Shown here one piece after another: positions 1-63,753 of a stretch of 64,000 bases of DNA. The stretch spans positions 4,898,001-4,962,000 of the forward strand of contig CAVNZM010000016.1 in NCBI GenBank assembly GCA_963693365.1. The letters are read 5' to 3'. The stretch's first letter is position 1. Each line of letters starts with the position of its first letter. A program made the translations under genes and the position numbers. The DNA is from Amoebidium appalachense (lineage: Eukaryota > Ichthyosporea). The notes under the pieces are model-generated. The model saw only the letters and a program-made list of their open reading frames with translations. It was not told the DNA's origin and ran no database searches.

Positions 1-40
1 GGCCGTCGTGCTCGTAGAAGCCGGTGGCTTCTGGGTCGTT
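1..40 (-). CDS. Putative partial exon of a minus-strand gene
   Basis: On the minus strand a (CA)-rich tract ends in CACACAG and is followed by an open stretch. In phase 0 it reads NDPEATGFYEHDG before the window edge. The CA-to-CAG context is the same as at many acceptors of the kinase gene. The frame is not proven, since other frames are also open over 40 bases. The protein family is not recognised. Confidence 0.3.
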
Positions 41-59
41 CTGTGTGCAAATGTGTGTG

Positions 60-300
60 TGTGTGTGTGTGTGTGTGTGGAGGGGGGAGGGCGGGGGGAA
101 AGGGGGGGGGAGGGGGGGGGGGGGGGGGGGAGGGGCGAGAGAGAGGGAGGTGGGGTGGGAAGGGGGGAGGGGGGGAGGGGGAGGGGGGGGAGGGGGGGAG
201 TGTGTGTAGGGGGGCGCAAGAGAGAGAGAGAGAGAGTGTGTGTGTGCGTGCGTGCGTGCACGTGCGGAGGTGAGGGGGGAGGGGTGTGCGTGTGTGTGTT
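60..300. repeat. G-rich and (GT)n low-complexity tract
   Basis: Alternating GT dinucleotides, long G runs interrupted by A, and GA repeats. Apparent open frames here (poly-Gly, VCVC) only reflect base composition. On the minus strand this is C/CA-rich, as expected for intron sequence of a minus-strand gene. Confidence 0.9.
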
Positions 301-408
301 AGAATGCTTTATAGAGTACAAAATATACATTCATAACGGACAACACAATGCGAGTTGCAATTTTACACATAATTGGGATGCAAATTATTAGAGCTCAACC
401 TCAGGGAC

Positions 409-443
409 ACATTGATGCGGGCCCAATGATTCCGGGAAAGCTA
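409..443. repeat. Left arm of a diverged inverted repeat
   Basis: The reverse complement of this segment (core CTTTCCCGGAATCATT) is found almost unchanged at 1378-1411. The arms are about 35 bp and enclose about 930 bp. They could be terminal repeats of a small DNA element or one short repeat inserted twice. No target-site duplication was identified. Confidence 0.6.
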
Positions 444-586
444 TTCTAAAAATTCTTGGGTCGGGTCAGACTAAAAGATCATGCATTTGAACCACCGAAT
501 ACCGAGCAAAAGAGTGTTAAGATCGCTGATTGATTTGAAGCTCGACTGTATTATTCAATCGCAGAATCCAACCAATCAGAAAGTAC

Positions 587-665
587 TTTGCTATCATGAG
601 CCACTCTTGTGTGAGCGAAAATGAGATGACGGCGGCGCCGCATTTGCTGACCCGCCCGAGACCAT
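587..665 (-). CDS. Putative minus-strand exon (weak)
   Basis: On the minus strand CCAATCAG supplies an acceptor at 666 and a GTACTT donor lies after 587. Two frames are open. The phase-2 frame would join neatly to the edge exon at 1-40 in phase 0. There is no recognisable domain, and the 79-nt open stretch could be chance. Confidence 0.18.
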
Positions 666-1377
666 CTGATTGGTTGAAAGTGAAAGCAGGGGTAAATTCT
701 AGGCTCTTTTCTCAGCAGAAGTAACAAGTTGAAAACACATCCAGAGGCATACATATTGCCTCACAAAAGTTCTTTTTCATCTCTTCTTTTATAAGGGACA
801 AATTGAAGTAGTTTCACCCGATTGATTTGCATGAAATCGAATTTCTTCTTTCTACCATCTGATCATGCTTTGCAGACCGCCAAAACTGTGCTGGCTTGAG
901 AGCCGCACAGCTCGCAGCGGTTCGTTGCCAAGGTTTTTAAAAGTCTGTTCCGTTACGCACGTGCCACGACCTAACCATGTTGGCAGGTTGGTTTTTAAAC
1001 GTCGTTAATGGGCAGAACAACCAATAAGTGATTGTCTTAAAGTAAAAATATATTGCCTGGCTCACAGTTAAGGCCACTTTTTCTTATTGGGCTGACTTTG
1101 TGCTTATATTCATGGTATTGAGATTAACGTTTACCCCCCCCCTCTACATAAAACTGTAGATCGTGTATCACAGAGTAAAACTAGAGATGATGGAAAAAAC
1201 AAAACAAGAAAGTACCCCAAAACAAAAGTGTAAGGAGTATGTTAATCTTAAAAAAATGGTTTGAAGCTATTTCTGTAATAATTTTATAATCTTTTTAGAG
1301 TTTTTCTCAAGAAACACGAACTCGCCTAGGAAAAGAAAATTTTAATGAGCGATGCAAAATGGCCCCATAACGAGATC

Positions 1378-1411
1378 AGCTTTCCCGGAATCATTTGGCC
1401 CGCATCAGTGT
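1378..1411. repeat. Right arm of the inverted repeat
   Basis: Reverse-complement partner of 409-443; see that entry. Confidence 0.6.
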
Positions 1412-1478
1412 GGGAGTGCCCAAAGCATCCATGGTACCCGAGTTCGAACCGTTCGCCTTTCCGGGAGGCAGGAGGGCG

Positions 1479-1584
1479 GGGGGAGGGAGGGAGGGAGGGG
1501 GGGGGGGGGGGAGGGTAGACGGGCAGGTGTGTGTGTGTGGGGGGGGGGGGGGGGGGGGGGAGGGGGGAGGGGGAATAGACGGGC

Positions 1585-1619
<35 letters not shown>

Positions 1620-1672
1620 AAGGAGAGGGGGGGGGGGGGGGGGGGAGGGAGGGAGGGCGGGGGGATAATTAC
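1479..1672. repeat. G-run / (GT)n low-complexity tract
   Basis: Long G runs, GGGA repeats and a (GT)n block. On the minus strand it is a poly-C tract beginning right after the putative donor at 1672. It therefore has the donor-proximal poly-C layout seen in the plus-strand kinase gene. Confidence 0.9.
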
Positions 1673-1724
1673 CTCGGAACACAGAATACATATTTCAGTG
1701 TCTTGAGCCAGATCGATTGAGCCT
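1673..1724 (-). CDS. Putative minus-strand exon
   Basis: The minus strand reads CTGCAG|AGGCTC at the 3' splice site and TTCCGAG|GTAATT at the 5' splice site, followed within ten bases by C runs. Two of three frames are open, one reading GSIDLAQDTEICILCSE and the other AQSIWLKTLKYVFCVP. Both borders resemble verified borders in the kinase gene. The family is unknown. Confidence 0.3.
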
Positions 1725-1781
1725 CTGCAGTTGCACACGTTAGATCTTGCACGGTGGGGTGGGGATGTGGGGCACAGGGGT

Positions 1782-1782
<1 letters not shown>

Positions 1783-1854
<72 letters not shown>
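1783..1854. repeat. (GT)n microsatellite
   Basis: A perfect GT dinucleotide run of about 36 repeats. Confidence 0.97.
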
Positions 1855-1855
<1 letters not shown>

Positions 1856-1947
1856 GGCGGGAGGCGAGGGGGGGAGGGTCCGGAAACCAGATATAACCGA
1901 AACCGGTGTTGGTGGATTCGCCAACAAAGTACACATTCGTGCCAACC

Positions 1948-1954
1948 CCCCCCC

Positions 1955-2008
<54 letters not shown>

Positions 2009-2068
2009 AACTAAAAAGGAAAAAAGAGAGGAAAAAAAAGGGCAAAAAAAAAAACAACAAAAAAAACC
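1948..2068. repeat. C-run, (CA)n, (GA)n and A-rich composite tract
   Basis: Poly-C passes into CA, then GA, then A-rich sequence. This is one of many composite homopolymer tracts in the window. Confidence 0.9.
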
Positions 2069-2365
2069 CCCCTCTCACCTTCGTCACTTTTCTCGAACGA
2101 CATTCTTCCTTCTTCTCGACCAAAATTGTTTCTAATCCGTGCCTTTTGCGCACACACACCGCTTAATTATCAAAGAGACCCACACAACCATGAGACAATC
2201 ACACGAATCGTGTCTGAAACCTTTCTCCTGCCTCCTTCCCCCTCTTCTTCTCCTTCCCCGCCCTCCCCTTCCCTCTTCGTTCTCCCTACGTGCGCCTATC
2301 TGGCTGTTGTCTCTCTTGTTTCCCACACACACCGAATACAGACCGTACTCATTTTGCATGCATGA

Positions 2366-2662
2366 ATCGACACACATACACACACACACAAAGGTATACA
2401 CACAAGCACACACACACACACATACACACACACACAAGGGTATACACACAAGCACACACACACACACATACACATACACACAAGGGTATACACACAAGCA
2501 AACACACACACACATACACACACACACAAGGGTATACACACAAGCACACACACACACACATACACACACACACAAGGGTATACACACAAGCACACACACA
2601 CAAGGGTATACACACAAGCACACACACACACACATACACACACACACAAGGGTACACACACA

Positions 2663-2695
<33 letters not shown>

Positions 2696-3388
2696 GGGTA
2701 TACACACAAGCACACACACACACACATACACACACAAGGGTATACACACAAGCACACACACACACACATACACACACACACACAAGGGTATACACACAAG
2801 CACACACACACACACATACACACACACACAAGGGTATACACACAAGCACACACACACACACACATACACACACACACAAGGGTATACACACAAGCACACA
2901 CACACACACATACACACACACACAAGCACACACACACACACATACACACACACACAAGGGTATACACACAAGCACACACACACACATACACACACACACA
3001 AGGGTATACACACAAGCACACACACACACACATACACACGCACACAAGGGTATACACACAAGCACACACACACACACATACACACACACACAAGGGTATA
3101 CACACAAGCACACACACACAAGGGTATACACACAAGCACACACACACACACATACACACACACACAAGGGTATACACACAAGCACACACACACACACACA
3201 AGGGCAAAAACACAAACACACACACACACACATACACACACACAAGGGTATACACACAAGCACACACACACACACATACACACACACACAAGGGTATACA
3301 CACAAGCACACACACACACACATACACACACACACAAGGGTATACACACAAGGGTATACACACAAGGGTATACACAAGCACACACACA

Positions 3389-3420
<32 letters not shown>
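2366..3420. repeat. 46-bp CA-based minisatellite array
   Basis: The phrase AAGGGTATACACACAAGCAC recurs with a basic period of 46 bp, for example at 2437, 2483, 2529 and 2575. CA and CATACA repeats fill the gaps, and the unit varies in length further on. Very long open frames occur on both strands (HTHT, VCVC) because the array lacks stops; they are not genes. Confidence 0.9.
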
Positions 3421-3525
3421 AAACACCCGCCAACCCACCCGCCCACACACACCTGTGTTCTTGCTCGGGCACACCCCCAGCATCCAAAGTTGCAACACCT
3501 GCATCAGTCACGGGTCAATTTATGT

Positions 3526-3860
3526 CCATCCCCCCCCCCCCCTCCCCCCCCCCCACACACACACACATACACACCCCACCCCCCCACCAGCCCCTCCCCC
3601 AACCCCCCCCCCCCCCCCCAAAAAAAAAAAACAAAAAAAAACAAAACAAAACCAAAAAAAAAAAACCACATTCCCCCCCACCACCACCCAATTTGGCTTG
3701 GTGGTCAAGCAGCAACTGGATTAATATCTCACTATCCCTCTTCCCCCTCCCCCCTCCTCCCCCCCCCCCCCCCCCCCCCCCCCCTTCCCCCCGCCCTCTT
3801 CCGAATCCCTTCCCCCTTCCCCCCCTCTTCCCCCTTCCCCCACGCCACACACAGAAACAC
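3526..3860. repeat. Poly-C and C-run/A-run composite tracts
   Basis: Long C runs, a C-to-A homopolymer junction near 3619, and a second C run at 3760-3784. No gene is seen. Confidence 0.9.
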
Positions 3861-3941
3861 AATGGTACCCGAATGCTGCAAGTCGTGTGCTTAAACAGGT
3901 GTCACGTAAACATGCAAATTGAGCTCTGTGCTCAAGCCCGC

Positions 3942-3942
<1 letters not shown>

Positions 3943-3980
<38 letters not shown>
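3943..3980. repeat. (TG)n microsatellite
   Basis: A TG repeat inside unique flanking sequence. The stretch 3861-4170 is otherwise unique and shows no exon that can be supported. Confidence 0.9.
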
Positions 3981-3984
<4 letters not shown>

Positions 3985-4405
3985 CAGGTGTGCCCCTGAA
4001 CATGCACTGTGTGTGCAAGTGAGTATGAGCTTGTGTGTTCTATGTGTATGTTTTTGTGTGCATTATTAGTTCTATGAGTGTATGTATTGTTTTGGGGTAG
4101 GTACGTACACACAGTCTGTGTGTACGTAAGGCGCTCAAAAAAATATTGACCATGAGCCCCTTCCACCTCATTCCCCCTCCCCTCCCCCCCCCCCCCCCCC
4201 CCCCTTTCCCCTCTTCCCCCCGGCCCCCTTCCCCCTCTCCCACCTGCTACCCTCTACATCTAGCCTGCCCCTGTCCCCTGTGCATCTGTTCGTGTGCTTG
4301 TGTGTATGTCGAGGGTGTGCATTATAGTGTTTTCGAGGCAGTTAAGCGACCTGGTATGTGTGTGGGAACACAGCTATTGTCAACGCGAGTCAACCCTCGA
4401 CGTAC

Positions 4406-4526
4406 CTTTTTCAGAGCTTTTGGGCTCTCCTTCTTTCAGAGACTCTCTCAGTTTCGAGTCCTTCAAAAGGTCGGCAAGCAATTCATCTGCAACCCCACAA
4501 CCATATAAGCGCTCGTGAGTCATCCA
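4406..4526 (-). CDS. Putative minus-strand exon, charged helical segment
   Basis: The minus strand has GGACAG|TGG at the acceptor and GAAAAAG|GTACGT, a near-ideal donor. The frame between them is fully open (phase 0 in, phase 1 out). It begins WMTHERLYGCG and continues through ADELLADLLKDSKL and RESLKEGEPKSSEK. The composition (Leu, Lys, Glu) is that of a real helical protein segment and unlike the repeat translations nearby. An alternative acceptor lies inside, at GTTGCAG. The family is not recognised. This is the best of the minus-strand exons. Confidence 0.42.
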
Positions 4527-4533
4527 CTGTCCA

Positions 4534-4918
4534 GCGGTGAAGGGAGGATGGCGGGGGGACGAGTGGGTGGGTGGTTGTGGTGGTGGTGGTGGTGGTGGTG
4601 GTGGTGGGGGGGGGGGGGGGGGGGGGGGGGAAGGGAGGAGAAAAGGAGGGACTGACAGGGGGGCGAGGGATTGGAGGGAGGGGGAGGGGGGGAGGGGAGG
4701 GGAAGGGGAGGGGAGGGGGGGGGGGGGGGGGGGGGGGGAGGGGGGAGGGAGGGGAAAGGGGGGGAAGGGCGTGCAGTGGTAGCGGGGAGAAAGAGGAAGA
4801 GGCCGGTGGGCAGGTGCGTGGCTGGTGGTGGTGGTGGCAAATGGGTGGAGAGTGGAGGGGGGGAGGGGAGGGGGAGAGGGGGGGGGGGGGGGGGGAGGAG
4901 GGGGAGGCGGAGAGGCAA
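4534..4918. repeat. (GGT)n and G-run tract
   Basis: A GGT triplet run near 4570-4607 followed by long G runs with GGGA interruptions. On the minus strand it is C-rich and lies directly upstream of the putative exon at 4406-4526. Confidence 0.9.
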
Positions 4919-7640
4919 CAAAAATGGAATGCCAAACACTCCACCCCGAGGCCTTCATCGTGAAAAAGGTTAAGAGTAAATGGGCAGACGAGGGTAGGAG
5001 GGAAGACAGCACTTTCCAGCATCAAGTAGCTGATAACTAATGCAGGACACGGGGGAACAGAGAGATTAATAAAAGGGGAGACTAGAGAGAACCCATTACC
5101 AATTGCTCCATTTTTTGTGTAGGTTGGAAGAACGAGAGTGTTTGGCTTTTCGTTTACACACGAGTGAATCAGTCTGGGTCTTCGACTCGAACCCCCCCCC
5201 CCCCCAAAAAAAAAAAAAAAAAAAGGGCAATCGACGGAGAACACGATGATTGGCTATACATCACGACGCCCACAAGCCGGATTTCAGACAAGATCTTCCT
5301 CGAGTCAAAAGGTTTTGAAAGTATTTTTCGGTCTTGTGTACACTTGCAAGGCTTGCACTGAAAATATTGATTATACTGCCAGAAAAATTTTCAACTAGAT
5401 AGTTTACAGTGGCAGGGCCACGTAACTTGATATAAAGACGGGTTATGAGCTTGCCACTGAAGCAAGGGTTGGTCATACGTTATCTACCTTATCAGTATCG
5501 CGATAGTATTGGCTGATTGCGCACCAGTCCCCTCCGGGGGCGGACATTTATTTTTTCTCCGTTTCTATGTTCGTTTTTTGGGGCATATTTCGTCTATGTA
5601 ATATCAATTGCGTCAGCAGTCGCTCATTACAATGCATTTCTGAACACTTTACGTATATAGCTATGAGTCGATGGATGCATAACATACACACCTACTGTAC
5701 ATGGCAGTGCCATGTCACATATGGCATTTATTAGGATAAATTGGTGCACACTGATTGGCTGTCTTCTCAGGCACAATCTTGACTCATTTTGAATAAGGTT
5801 GTGAGTTTGTGACTCAAGGGCGCGGCACTATCTCAAAACGAGCAGGAAAAAAAAAAAATTGATTTTTCCCCCCTGTATCTACATCACTTCAAAAAGGAGG
5901 CGCAGCAAGAAGCATACTGGGATTAATAGCCGCGTCGTTCTAGTTGTTGGACCTTCAGAGATCGCGTAATACAGTGACGTGTGCTTTGCTCTCGACAGGA
6001 ATGTGGGACCTTAGAAGTACAGCTGATATAAAGCGTTTTTAAAGCGTTTAAAAGGATTCAAAAACGAAATTACTGTTAAAACAACTAAAAATTCATGATG
6101 ATTAGTTTAGACTGCGACATGCCAGTTTACGTTATGGTGCTCTTTACCGTCACTCTTTACCACATGTATATGGAGTCAGGACTCACACATTTACAAAGTT
6201 GCAAAAGGACAAGAGTAGCATCGAGTTTCTTTCTTCCTGGCGCAGTAGATGCCAAGCGGGTATTTTTTTTTAAAGCCAATTTCTCTTTGAAGAGTTCAAA
6301 TGAACATGACAAGTGGTGCATCTGGCTCATGTTCGCCGGGTGACTAAAACGACTAAACCCATTAGCCAATCATATCGATGGTATGCAAGAATGGAACGTT
6401 GGTGTAAAAACGGAACATGAACGGGCTCCGCCTTGTGCTCTCTCGCGTGGCAAGTCCGACTTACGAGTTTGAACAGAAAACTTGCGTTGTAAGCATTTAT
6501 GGGCACCGAGTTTTTTGGTAGTTTCTTTGTGCTGCCTCCTGCCTCTCCACGTTTGTTTCTTTCCGTTCTGCGTCTCGCTAATACAGGTTTGCACCTTTCT
6601 CATGCGCCAAATCTATTTAGAGCAGCCAATTTCGCCCGTGCAAGTCATGTGTACCACCTGCAAATATCAGTGTTTATGACCACAGCTAGTTAATAGTGAC
6701 ACGCTCGCCTCAATTTAAGGTGAAGGTACATGGTAAGATATACAAGAAGCCAAAAGAGGTAACATATCTAACAACCCCCACATCCCCCGCCTCCCCCCCC
6801 CCCTTTTTTCACACGGGCTCCACTGCTAACGTCGTGGCGTTCTCTTTTTTCGTGTGTGCACACAACCCCCTTAAAGCAAAAGACAACTGCACTAGCCAAC
6901 GTCCTACGCAAACCGTGTAGCACACACATGCAAATACACAAAGGCACGCACATACGGCAAGCACACACTTACACACATGTACCTGCGCAAATACACCACA
7001 CTCACACAACTATATAATGACATACACCGACACACGACCATGCCCTCATGCACACACTTACACGCACAAGCACACACAGAGCCCTGCCTTACTTGAAAAA
7101 AAGACTCCTTACTGAGCCCTCACTTCACACACCTAAGTATGCAAACATACAGATATAGGGCTGGTTGTACATGCGGGCACACATAGAGAAGCACAACACA
7201 TGACCTAATGGGGAAAGTCCTGTGCGCTTAAGCTTGTAGCATGGAACAACGATCACCGTACCAACGTACTGCAGTTGCACACGTACTCATACACACATAA
7301 ACGCCAAATGCACCACACAACCTAAGATAGGTGTCTTTCTACACACATGCATGGGCAAAGGTGTTCCACACACGCTCTCAAGCGCATGCATGTACACACG
7401 TACAGGAATAGCTCATGAACTTTGGCCCCCATCGGACCCCAGTCATGCACGTGCATGCACACACAAAAAAAAACTCATGCCCATGTCGGTTAGGAAGAAA
7501 TTACGGACACATAGGCATATATGCTTGCTGATGTGCACACACACTAATGACCCTTCCTACATTTTCATATTCGGCACGCTCATACGCTGATCCTCCCTCC
7601 TGCACACCCCTGCCTCCACCTATCTAACTATAGGCGCACA
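4919..7640. other. Mostly unique intergenic DNA, no supportable gene
   Basis: Apart from a C14/A17 composite near 5195-5224 and short CA-rich patches around 6920-7560, this stretch is unique sequence. Open frames up to about 80 codons exist on both strands, but none has convincing splice borders or a family motif. Copies of TGATTGG/CCAATCA occur at 5752 and 6366. Confidence 0.5.
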
Positions 7641-7706
7641 CACCATAGGTTGCGCAGAACACACACACACACACAGGCACGCGCACGGGCACACACACAC
7701 ACACAA

Positions 7707-7806
<100 letters not shown>

Positions 7807-8053
7807 ACACATGCACATGTACGGATACGCACACACACACGCACACGCACACCCACACACACATTCACACACACATTCACACACACACCCTTTGGCCATC
7901 ACATCCCCACCACCACAATATGGCAAGGGGGAAGACGGGAGGGGTGGAGGACGGGGGAAGAGGAAAGGAAGTTGATAAACCCCCCAAATACTCAAAATCC
8001 TAGTGCATCTCACCTGAAATTCATTTGAAATTTAATACAGGGGTGGGGGCGTC

Positions 8054-39536
<31,483 letters not shown>

Positions 39537-42500
39537 TTGGCCGGAACCTAACTTTTCAACCCATGGTGTTGTAAAATTTATAATGACAGTGTAAATGTTG
39601 GCGGACATTTGGCCGATGCACTGCCTTCTGTTACTGTCGGGATAACTATTATAGGTCAACGGTTGTTGGTGTATGGTAAGTAATATGAGATCATGGAACT
39701 TGAGTCGCGTGGATAGCTTAGAAAGCTTCTGAAGGATGATGGGACTAACGAGTATTTGTGGATTCTTTTTTGGGGAGAAGGGGGTAAGGGGAGAGGTGGG
39801 GTGGGGGGGGGGGCGAGCGGGGTGGGGGGGGAGGGGGGGATTTTCATCTTGGCTTCTTTTGGTCTTCTCGAGTTTGTGGTCAGGCGCCCCTTCAAGGCGC
39901 TCTAATCCGGTTGTTAAAAAACCGATATCTTCAACTCTTGCTTGTTGTTGTTGCTCATTATGCACGTTTTAAATGTATAAGGTTCTGTTTAGAGACCTGT
40001 TTGGTTTGACATCGTCAAAATGTGTACGATATTTGAGTGGTTAGATTACACGAGCAAATTGTGATTTGTGGTTAAGTCATTATATGATTTCTCCGCAGTA
40101 GCTGTCACTTCAGCGTATATGTTGGTATACGATAGAATTATGTAGTTGTAGCACATGGAACCACGGAGCTTAGAATCCGAATTAGATATACAGATTTTTC
40201 AAATTTACCTCTGGGCGAGATATACCATTTCGGTCTGATCGAAGATTACTATCTCGCCTGGTTTGGACAGCTGTATTTCATGTTGCATTGCCGCGTACAG
40301 AATAGACAGTCGTTGTTGTTCTTTCAACTTTTAGATGATGTCAATGCACAACGAATAAAGCTAGCATCGAGGTTGGCAGCCGTATGGGTGAATATGTACC
40401 CCCCCTCCCCCCCCTCTCTCCCCCCTCCAAGAAAATTTCAAAGGCTGTTAGGATCCGGAGCACTGCTCTTGGGTTGTGTTTTTTTTATCGTGGTTGTAGT
40501 GTGTGGTTGACACAGGAGAAACGATGGTAGTCGTTATGCAGTTCTTTCGTCGTCGAGCAAATAAGTCGATAGTGAAAGGGATACACCTTCACAAGAGTAC
40601 ACACAAGACTGTCAATCTGAAGACGGAGAAGAAAGAAAACTTTGAAGAAACGAAAAAACACCAGGAAAAAAAGTTTCAAGCTTCAATCACAGACTATCAC
40701 ATGTGTGCTCTTGAGTAATTACAGAATCTATCTGACCACCATTGTCGTGTTTCATACCTTTTATATACGCTTGTGTCCAAATTGGTGTGGAATTTGGAGC
40801 AAATTCGCACATGGGAAAAGTTGCATGCGAAAAGCACTTTGATCAATGAATGAGGCTACGTGCACGATGACGCGCTGCGGCTTGAGTTGAATTTTGACAA
40901 GCCAGCACCTGGTGCTGAAGCTCAATATATATGGACAGATTCTATGGCGTATACGTACACGCGTAGTATGGGATGGCATGGTGGCGTGGGTGAGTGCGCA
41001 CGTGTCCGGATCCGTGCACATGTTCCGTCACATAATAATCAGCTACTGAGAACTCTGGCCATAACGGATGCATATATTTATAAAGCAAAAAAAAAAGTAG
41101 GAATATGCATATATCCCTTGATCACTCGCTTTCGAATTCATATTGCCCTATGTGTATGGTCGACATCCCAGGGCTGTGGGAGACTCCTGACACAGTGTGC
41201 GTGTGTCGCCTGTCAGTGTTGAGTAGACTTAAATTGGCGCGAAAGGTTGACCAATTGATATGTAGAGCGGCACCAAAAATAGCCGGCCGGCTGCCGACCG
41301 GTGCGGCGCCTACAGTACACAGACATGTTACCGACTTCCCTAAATCAACCTCCAAAGCTTGTTACAATAATATATATATATATATATATATACAAAATTT
41401 CACTAATATTTAATTCCACCGTTCTTGGTTTTTTATTCATGATTTTGTAAGTGAACAGTACTCAGTGTAGTTTTGGACTCCGGAGGAAGAGGTTTGAGCC
41501 ACAATGCCGGTAGGGTTGCGACAGTTTTTACATATGCGGTAAGGGCTATGATTGGTAGCTGATAGTGTAGTTAGACTTTTAAGGTATATTATTGGCAGGT
41601 ATATAAATAAAATCCAATCATGCTTTGTGTTTATCATGTACTTGCTTTAGCGCCGTTTACTCCGGGATTCGGGATTTTGTAGTGACTGTATACACCGGCT
41701 GTCAAGTGAATTTATTAAAACCGCCGAGACTTATTTTAATCTCAGTATCTTGTTTACTAAGCTTGGCACTAATCTTGATTTCTCAAGATGCTGCGAGCAA
41801 TATTACCGAATTGAGGATTGGACACTCCGCAGAAACGGGACGTTTGAACTCCAAGTGACTAGCATAGCATTCCGACACGCACATTTCCCGTTGAAGGGGG
41901 GCAAACTCTTTTTTGTGACAGCACACACACACACACTGGGCCATATTTCGCTAATATTATAAAGACAAGGAAGCATTATTCCTATTTATACGCCCAAAGA
42001 AGCTTAATTTACTTATTCAAGCCATATGCACAGTTTGCCTTTCCTGAGATGCCACTGATTTGGCGGCCTGGCATTCTAAATGACAAGTCATTTACCCCTC
42101 CTTGGAGTCTTAACAAAACTTCAGCGATTGGTGTTTCAGTATTTCATCACTAAGGTCAATAAGCACGCCTGATCCATCCCAGATACAAAGTATTAAAATC
42201 CTTAACTTGAAATAGCGTGTAGGGCAGCTGTTTGCAATGTTACTGTACCAAGACAGCCCACACCAAGTTTGTTAAACTAATCGTGATATAAAGTTCTAAA
42301 TACGGTGATGCAGAAACACCGATGCTTTTTTTATGACATGGTGTGTTTTTTGCTCAGTAATAGCCACAGTACCTGCTGCTTTATCATCGGAGTCACGACC
42401 GCCAGTGTTAAAAATGTTTGAAACGTTTAACGATCTAACTGGCTCATATCAATCGCCGCTTTTCCTAACTACATCATCAGTTTTGCCGGGACGCGAACAG

Positions 42501-42822
42501 AAAAGCAGCCCGCCATTGACAAACGGTTCAGTTGTGGCTCACCCCTCACGAGCCGGAATGAGTTTCACTCACGACCGCACGAAGTCTGGAAAAGCAACTG
42601 AACGGTTCATGAGAGTAATGGTTGTGTCGGTTACTGTATACGCAGTGTTTTGGCGCGAAAATCTTGAACTTACTCATTACATATTATCAGTTAGACTTAC
42701 CTATTGACTCTACGTAACAACACTTAAGATAGCTTCAAAGTTTAAAGTGGCAGTGACTTTTTTCCTACGCTAGCGGTGTGGGTGGTAAGTTGTCTATGAT
42801 ATTTGGGGGGTTTACGCTGTTT
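39537..42822. other. Intergenic spacer between the two main genes
   Basis: Mostly unique, A/T-richer than the genes and nearly free of long microsatellites apart from a G-rich patch (39785-39840) and a short (TA)n run (41371-41391). Heptamers CCAATCA/TGATTGG occur at 41549 and 41614. It should hold the 3' end of the kinase transcript and the promoter of the chaperone gene; no exact sites can be assigned. Confidence 0.55.
42333..42707 (+). CDS. Unrecognised open frame of 124 codons in the spacer
   Basis: An ATG-initiated frame in unique DNA, beginning MTWCVFCSVIATVPAALS. It is not a repeat translation, but no family motif, signal peptide or partner exon was recognised. It could be chance, an old element fragment, or an early exon of the downstream gene. 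Confidence 0.15.
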   Translation: MTWCVFCSVIATVPAALSSESRPPVLKMFETFNDLTGSYQSPLFLTTSSVLPGREQKSSPPLTNGSVVAHPSRAGMSFTHDRTKSGKATERFMRVMVVSVTVYAVFWRENLELTHYILSVRLTY

Positions 42823-42963
42823 ACTCGAGGCAAAGAGAGACCACTCGAGGCAAAGAGAGACCACTCGAGGCAAAGAGAGACCACTCGAGGCAAAGAGAGA
42901 CCACTCGAGGCAAAGAGAGACCAACTCGAGGCAAAGAGAGACCACTCGAGGCAAAGAGAGACC
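42823..42963. repeat. 20-bp minisatellite upstream of the chaperone gene
   Basis: Seven copies of ACTCGAGGCAAAGAGAGACC, with one extra A before the sixth. The array ends 112 bp before the ATG at 43076. A regulatory role is possible only by position. Confidence 0.92.
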
Positions 42964-43075
42964 AAGATATTTGCTCTATCATCTATTTGTCTGATCCGTG
43001 ACTGCGTGCGCACTCTATTTACCTTCTTTTTTGCCTACACTCGTATAAACCAACAAAGATTCAAAAACAGAGAAG

Positions 43076-63753
<20,678 letters not shown>

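Noticed and set aside
2366-3420. CRISPR-like array
   Set aside because: The regular phrase is part of a compound CA minisatellite. Spacers are themselves CA repeat, and the genome is eukaryotic.
2132-4022. Very long open frames (up to about 627 codons) on both strands
   Set aside because: They are translations of CA/GT repeats (HTHT, VCVC, CVYT) and poly-C, with no stops because of composition. No domain or splice signal supports them.
41105-41413. Opposed open frames in the spacer
   Set aside because: Both strands are open over the same DNA, neither has a recognisable motif, and the plus frame ends in a (TA)n translation.
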